Positions 58,960 to 64,000 of a stretch of 64,000 nucleotides of DNA are shown piece by piece. The DNA lies in the NCBI GenBank assembly GCA_032821775.1, contig JAVLRN010000002.1, positions 1,054,001-1,118,000 on the forward strand, read 5' to 3'. Within the stretch, counting starts at the first letter, position 1. Every line of letters begins with the position of its first letter. Both the position numbers and the translations under genes were made by a program. The DNA is from Sanguinoderma infundibulare (Eukaryota > Basidiomycota > Agaricomycetes > Polyporales > Polyporaceae). Under the pieces are notes generated by a model. It saw nothing but the letters and a program-made list of their open reading frames with translations, was not told where the DNA came from and did not search any database.

Positions 58960-59990
58960 GCTGCCATCGAGATGACCAGAATTCGGATGACGTCCACTGA
59001 GTTCGCGGTTCTGCAGGTGTCTCCAGGATTGTGCATCGCCTGGATCACGTACATGAGGATGTCAATAGTTAAATAAATATACAACACTGACCAAATTCTT
59101 CATTAACAAACACGACAGGGAGACACGAGTTGGAGAGCAGCAGCTGCCTGACACTGCCAGCTGCAGACGCGCAGCCTTGACGCCCATCAAACGCTTTGTT
59201 TATGTAATAGAATACCCGACCCTGCGGAGTACGGCGTGCGGCGCTAGTGGCACACCGCTTGCTCTTCTTCCATGATGTGTGCACCCACTCCTCTCCATCG
59301 TGGCATCCATCAAATGCGTTCAAGAGTATATTCGACGTAACACGTGTATGCTGCTGTTCGGCAGTCGCAGTTTGGGCATCATCGTAGCAAGATATCGCCG
59401 ACTCGGATTGAAAAGGTGTCACAGTAAGGCTACTAGTAAGTTTTGATGGGTTCATTGTCCCAGCGGTTTGATGCATTTTACTCATATACTCCAACGCTTA
59501 GAACGCCCTTTTGAAGTGTAACATGCGTACCCAGCACATCCAGATGTAATTCGAGTCGCCGAGTCATGCCTGTGCCAGTGCCAGGCCGCGAAGTCTTGAT
59601 GACATAGTACATGGGATGGAAGTAAGTCATTTAGATCCGATTACCATCGATACTTGAGCCACCAGAAAGGATGCTAATGCGAATATTTTCACAGGGCTGT
59701 GAACTCTCATGGTTTTTATCCGCCGCTGAGACCCCACGTGCGGACGGTGGCAGGGAGCTCGGAAGCACAGTGTGCGTACACCACGTGTTCTCTCCTCTTT
59801 GCGGTGCGGTCATATATACGGATGCTAGGATGGACAAAGTGCCCCGTCTCTTCCTCTTTCTCCCCCTCCCCCGTATGTCGTTACGCCCTGCTTGTTCTCT
59901 GCTTCGGAACGTTGATACCGATAAATGGCGCTTCACGCAGGAACATCCTCTTCGATGGTACTCTCCCTAATCATGCTCCTGAGATCTCAG
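58960..59990. other. No gene seen
   Basis: Short frames on both strands; a reverse frame at 59069-59494 is unrecognised. The right end is C/T-rich and may be the promoter of the next HMG gene. Confidence 0.4.
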
Positions 59991-59994
59991 GGCT

Positions 59995-60466
59995 CGTGCA
60001 AGCACTCGCGCGAGTCGCGCGACCCAACGGAAGAGCAAGGGTCGTCATCGGGTCAAACCGCCGGCGAACGGTTTCTTGCTATTCCGCTCGGAGTATGTGA
60101 GAAAATCTGTTAACCACATCTCGGGCGATGGCAGTAAGAAGCGGTCACAAGTTACTCTCTCAGGAGGCGGGCGCAGCCTGGCGACGACACTCTCAGGCAC
60201 AGCGTAATGTGTATAAGGTCGCTGCGCGCAAGCTGATGGAGGACCACAAGGCCCAACACCCGGACTACTGGTCCAATCGCAGAGGGAAGGACGGCAGATA
60301 TACGTGCGCTGACGCTGAGCAGAAGAAGGGAAGCTCTGTCGAGGCGTCGTCGCCAGAACTCGAGGCAGTGCTCAGCGTCGACTCCCCGAGCTTCGAGTCG
60401 GGACAGTTGCCGTGCCGAGCGCGACTCCGCCCGTCAGCTGTCCGACGCCTACCTCAAGGAGCGTGA
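59995..60466 (+). pseudogene. HMG-box gene with frame break inside the box
   Basis: Helix 1 reads HRVKPPANGFLLFRSEYVRK in one frame, up to GSKKRSQVTLS near 60160. Helices 2 and 3 continue in another frame as LSQEAGAAWRRHSQAQRNVY, then KVAARKLMEDHKAQHPDYW. One base is missing at the join (about 60160) for a continuous box. Splicing from GTGAGA (60099) to CTCTCAG (60165) would restore frame, but it would delete the loop and the start of helix 2. Pseudogene is therefore favoured. The 5' end is not defined. The frame ends at 60466 and overlaps the next gene's first readable exon. Confidence 0.65.
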
Positions 60467-61674
60467 CTCCCTCAAAGACGCACTCGAGAGGTACAACCCC
60501 GAGGTGATCAACCGCCTGGAAGAGCACTGGAACATCGACACGCAGCTCGAGCGCGAGGCCAACATCGACAAGCTCCCCCGCCCCGCGCTCAACTCCCCGT
60601 TGCAAGGCGACCCGCTCACTCGCATGCGTCAGGGGTTGACGTACCTCGGTATTCGCCGGGCTCTGGACTCGCACTTGATTGATGGGCAGGAAAGGGTGAG
60701 TGCTCGATTGTTTCATGGGGAGCGGAGAGAAAGGGAAGGGCGCGGAGCGCTGACGACGCGACCCGAGATCGCGGTGTCCGTGACCACTTCAGAAACACTG
60801 TTGTTGACATTCCCTTCAGCAAGTCGCGCCCTCTCTTCGTCGACACTGTCGCGTTCTTGTGCCAACAGCCTGTGGACAAGCATCATTTCGTCTTCATAAT
60901 CCCGGATTACAAGTACGACGACGCGAAGAGCATCTGGCTCCGCACGGACCAGATGTACTCCTGTGGCGAGCAAACCCGCGAGGTGTTCTACAGCCAAGGG
61001 GACAAGACGTTCTACGCAGGGACATACATGTGCCACACCGGCCCCGCGCATCTTCGCGTGCACGATCTCGGAGGTCTTGGGAACCAGGTGCGTATTGTAC
61101 CCCGCTTTCACCACTGTCCTGCTCATCACAGGTTGCATTTGGGCGCCTTGAACGACTAGTCCGTCATCTGTGCCATCGCGTCCGCCACCCACGGCGGAGG
61201 AAAGCGCCATGGCGACAAAAAACAAGCCATCCAGGAGCTCTACCGTAAGGGCATACTCACCGTCTCACCGTGCGCGTACTCGGTCTCGAGCGCATCGGCT
61301 TCAACCGACAGCTCAAAAATAAGCTCAATGCCGAGCGCCGCCGGCCCGAGGCCGAGAAGGCGCACCAACGGAGGGAGAAGCGGCTGAGGAGAGCTGGTCT
61401 GCCACTCCCGGGTCCTTCGTTGGCTGCGGTCTTCCTAAAAATGCCACCGCCTCCTCCTCTGCTGCCTCTGCTGCCTCCGCCGCCTTCCTCACACTTGTAT
61501 ACTGTCCACGTGAAGCGCAACAGAGATGAATACGAAGAGGATGAAGAGGATGATGAAGACGGCCAGGGGTGGGAGGATGAGTCCGAGCCCAAAACGGACT
61601 ACAACGATGAAGATGAGGATGTAAACAGGAGGAGGACGACGAGGTACAGATCAAGTTCGAAGATGAGGAGGTAA
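60415..61674 (+). pseudogene. Basidiomycete protein of unknown function (DUF6697-like by recall), frameshifted
   Basis: Exons read ERDSARQLSDAYLKERDSLK (coiled coil), then MRQGLTYLGIRRALDSHL. A GTGAGT...TTCAG intron leads to NTVVDIPFSKSRPLFVDTV, then FVFIIPDYKYDDAKSIW, TREVFYSQGDKTFYAGTYMC and GPAHLRVHDLGGLGNQ. A further intron near 61087-61153 leads to SVICAIASATHGGG and QELYRKGILTV. There an 8-base tandem duplication (CTCACCGT, 61256-61263 and 61264-61271) throws the frame out. Removing one copy restores VRVLGLERIGFNRQLKNKL. The tail is Pro-rich, then very acidic (DEYEEDEEDDEDGQGWEDE). No catalytic motif is known. The family name is from memory. Confidence 0.6.
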
Positions 61675-62028
61675 GCGTTCCGATGCACGAACATCCAGCC
61701 GATGGCAACTTTCGAATCAGTACTAGGGCGGCCGCGAACTCGATATCTCAGAGTATTTGCTCCGAATGGATCAACTTACAGTACAGTACGATAGTCCGCG
61801 AAGCATACTACTGTATTTCTCGTACTGCGCTTACCATAAGAATGCACGGTCTGCTCTGCGAGCAGAGGAATTATTGCTTTAAAGTGTTCTGAAGTGTCCA
61901 GCGCGGGATTCTGTCCAGCTCGGGATTCGAACAGCCGGAGCCTCATGCGGCCGAGTCGGTTCGGTTCGGTTTGATGACAGCCGCACAGCTTGACTCCTGC
62001 ACTCGACCACGTCGTTCCCTCGAGCAGG
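61675..62028. other. Intergenic
   Basis: No gene was seen. This is the upstream region of the YciI-like gene. Confidence 0.4.
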
Positions 62029-62602
62029 ATGCCCACTCTTCTCCGACAATCGTACCGGATTCCTCGTAGCATACGTTCCATTACACCTTCGAGTCCTCGA
62101 CGATTCGCTGCCATCCGACCAATGTCCTCTCAAGCGGAGAATGCACCGACACTTCACAAGTTCATCGTCTACGCGCCGGACATGTCCGATCAGGGTGCTT
62201 TGCAGCGTCGCTTGAGCGTTCGTCAGTCCCACCTTGACAACGCTGCGGTCAAGGCGAGGGAAGGTATCGTCAGTACGTGCGATTCCAATCAGTTTTCTTC
62301 CGATCTTCGCTGATCATGCACATCGTCCTGTTAGAGCTAGGAGGAGCAATGCTCACCCCAGAATCTATCGCCCGTGGGGCGGAGAAGCGCATGGTCGGAT
62401 CGGTCTTGATCTGCGAGGCCGATAGCATAGAGACTGTCCGCAACGTCGTGGAGAGCGATGTCTACTATACCAGCGGGGTAGTGAGTTATGGTTCTTCGTC
62501 TTGACTCGACGTGCTTGCTTGACTAACAATTTTCCGTAGTGGGACAGGGAGAAGTTGGTGATACTACCTCTCGTTGTCGCCAATCTTCCCACTACACCTT
62601 GA
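62029..62602 (+). CDS. YciI/YCII-domain protein with mitochondrial-type N-terminus
   Basis: Three exons (62029-62272, 62335-62480, 62540-62602) give 150 residues. The start MPTLLRQSYRIPRSIRSITP, SSPRRFAAIRPM is Arg/Ser-rich, like a mitochondrial presequence. A second Met (MSSQAENAPTLHKF) could give a cytosolic form. The YCII ferredoxin-like fold follows: FIVYAPDMSDQGALQRRLSV, RQSHLDNAAVKAREG (with the conserved RxxHL-type motif), LGGAMLTPES, GSVLICEADSIETVRNVVES and DVYYTSGVWDREKLVILPL. Family members are small, sometimes enzymatic (e.g. muconolactone-type or dehydrochlorinase-like), but most are unassigned. All splices keep frame, and the gene is intact. Confidence 0.87.
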
Positions 62603-62998
62603 ATATCAGGAGTGCCTTTGGTTCTGGACAATTATATCCTGGCGCCCGTCTTGGGCAAAGACGTAGTTGAACGGCGTGGTCACCAGCGTGATAAAAACTC
62701 GCGTCAGACCAAACACGGATGGTGAGATGCTCGTGGCTCAAGCTCATCTAGACAACCTTCGCCTGCACATAACTATCTATTCGCTGCATGATTATGACAC
62801 ATGGATGGAGCGAGCTACTTCCATAGATTCGAACGACCGGACCGAGTTCGCAGTTCGTGAGTCAGAAATGTGGATGAATCGAACATCACTCATCTCCGGC
62901 CTCTGACATCCCTTTCTCACAGGCATTGCGCCCTCGGCCTTTGAAGCCACTGCTGCGGAGCAATCTTCTTGGTGCAGGTCACCGACCCCGGTCACGGT
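62603..62998. other. Intergenic, contains breakpoint of F-box copy
   Basis: No gene was seen. The expected first half of the F-box exon should lie here but is absent, and unrelated sequence replaces it. Confidence 0.4.
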
Positions 62999-64000
62999 TG
63001 TGCCACCAAGCTCGACGCGATCTCGCATCCGCCGCTCGCGTCTGTCACTCATTCACCGATCACGCCTTGGATGCGCTTTGGAAGGTGCTTGAGGACATCA
63101 GGCCTTTATTCAAGGTCTTACCATTATATGGAAGCGGATCTCCACCTTTGGTGAGCGCAGAATATCTCTTCCATGAATCACGACTTCTAAAAGACCTACC
63201 CTCAGGCTATCTTCTCGAACATCACCCCAGAAGTATGGTCACGCCTCTGCTCCTACGCACAACGCGTTCTGGAGCTCCATCTTGACTGGAACTTCCTTGC
63301 ATATATACGCCCATCTGTTTGGTCTCTCCTTGTAGCCAAGTGTGGCGGGCTACCCCTCTTCCCGCGTCTCCGACGTCTAAAGGCCCTGTCCCTCGACGAT
63401 GACACGACTGCCCGCACAATCCCCTTCCTCTGTTCTACGCTGCGGTCCATTACCATGTCGTTCGGCGACGTCATCAACTCCGGGATTGATGACCGCGAAA
63501 ATTTCGAGATGCTGCTCAGCGCTCTTCACGCCACTTCTCCGGGCTTACAAGAGATGATCATCGCCGACTATTCGGGCTTCACTTTGGAGCAAAGGCACAT
63601 GATGGATCTTTCTCGTTTTTCTGACCTGCGACGCTTCGTGATCCAGGCCGACTCAAACACGATACTGAAACCAACCGGGTGGTCTCAAATGAGTCTCCTT
63701 ATGTCTTTGGAGCATCTCGATCTTAACATTCAGAGACGGAAATATGACATGCCAGATTCCTTTTCGCTGGAGCTCCAAAACTTGCATAGCCTGCAGCTCC
63801 GGGGATCGTTGGAAGTCGTCAATGCCTTCGTGGACGCACTGGACACCCCCCGCCTCCACTCAGTGTCATTCTGGATCTTGCCCAAAACAACAATCGAGGA
63901 TCTCCTCGAGCTCCTACGTCGCGCCCAGAGCAAGCTGCCGGCCAACCTCCGCAAATTCGAGCTCCATTGCTCTATGGGCAAGCCGGCAGGTGTTCAGGAC
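62999..64000 (+). pseudogene. F-box/LRR-like protein, type B, lacking the first F-box helix; runs off right edge
   Basis: Homology begins abruptly at about 62999 with QARRDLASAARVCHSFTDHA, LDALWKVLEDIRPLF. The block usually before it (NELLRAIFQELKPAYLS) is missing. Exon 1 ends at 63150 (GTGAGC donor). Exon 2 starts at 63206 (AIFSNITPEVWSRLCSYAQR) and stays open to the window edge. It carries FPRLRRLKALSLDDDTTART, LSRFSDLRRFVIQADSN and LQNLHSLQLRGSLEVVNAF. It could use a start inside new upstream sequence, but without the F-box it should not bind Skp1. Status (gene or pseudogene) depends on sequence beyond 64000. Confidence 0.65.

Noticed and set aside
60415..61674. KDZ-type transposase
   Set aside because: The coiled-coil start and Asp/Tyr-rich motif looked transposon-like at first, but no transposase catalytic triad or terminal repeats were found, and the exon text fits a conserved basidiomycete protein.

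Overview
The window is nuclear DNA of a filamentous basidiomycete, most likely a wood- or litter-decay agaricomycete. Genes are split by many short GT-AG introns (about 45-75 nt, acceptors often CAG or TAG), coding GC is high, and most recognisable proteins belong to families expanded in Agaricomycetes: HMG-box regulators, F-box/leucine-rich-repeat-like proteins, TauD dioxygenases and UbiA prenyltransferases. No rRNA, tRNA, CRISPR array or intact transposon was recognised by reading. Species assignment is inference.

Layout. 0-2.2 kb: two decayed genes, a TAP-like alpha/beta hydrolase and the C-terminus of a cytochrome P450. 2.2-6.8 kb: little that is convincing. 6.8-7.9 kb: an intact UbiA prenyltransferase. 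10.2-14.2 kb: three unrecognised conserved-looking genes. 14.9-18.7 kb: two intact tandem TauD-type dioxygenases with identical 8-exon structures and duplicated promoters. 18.9-24.7 kb: an AAAP amino-acid transporter, a small membrane protein, a ceramidase fragment and an NmrA-like oxidoreductase. 25.5-33.3 kb: HMG-box genes around a family X DNA polymerase. 34.3-36.8 kb: a 14-helix MFS exporter. 39.3-40.7 kb: an intact geranylgeranyl diphosphate synthase. 41.9-45.3 kb: fragments of a PRP43-type helicase and a sedolisin, with a four-copy degenerate tandem repeat between them. 45.5-55.2 kb and 63-64 kb: an F-box gene array in several stages of decay. 57.2-61.7 kb: a polymerase X fragment, two more HMG-box genes and a broken gene of unknown function. 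62.0-62.6 kb: an intact YciI-like gene.

Working together. The GGPP synthase, UbiA enzyme, TauD pair, NmrA oxidoreductase and MFS exporter could supply steps of a diterpenoid or meroterpenoid pathway, but they are spread over 34 kb among unrelated genes, so this is a hypothesis only. The clearer message is structural. The window mixes intact housekeeping-like genes with local duplications (TauD, F-box, HMG-box, polymerase X) and many truncated or frameshifted copies. The remnants I could check keep introns at plausible sites, so they look like DNA-level duplicates rather than retrocopies.

Exon boundaries were placed by eye from splice consensus, frame and family similarity. Where exon lengths are given, they sum to a multiple of three and join the expected protein.
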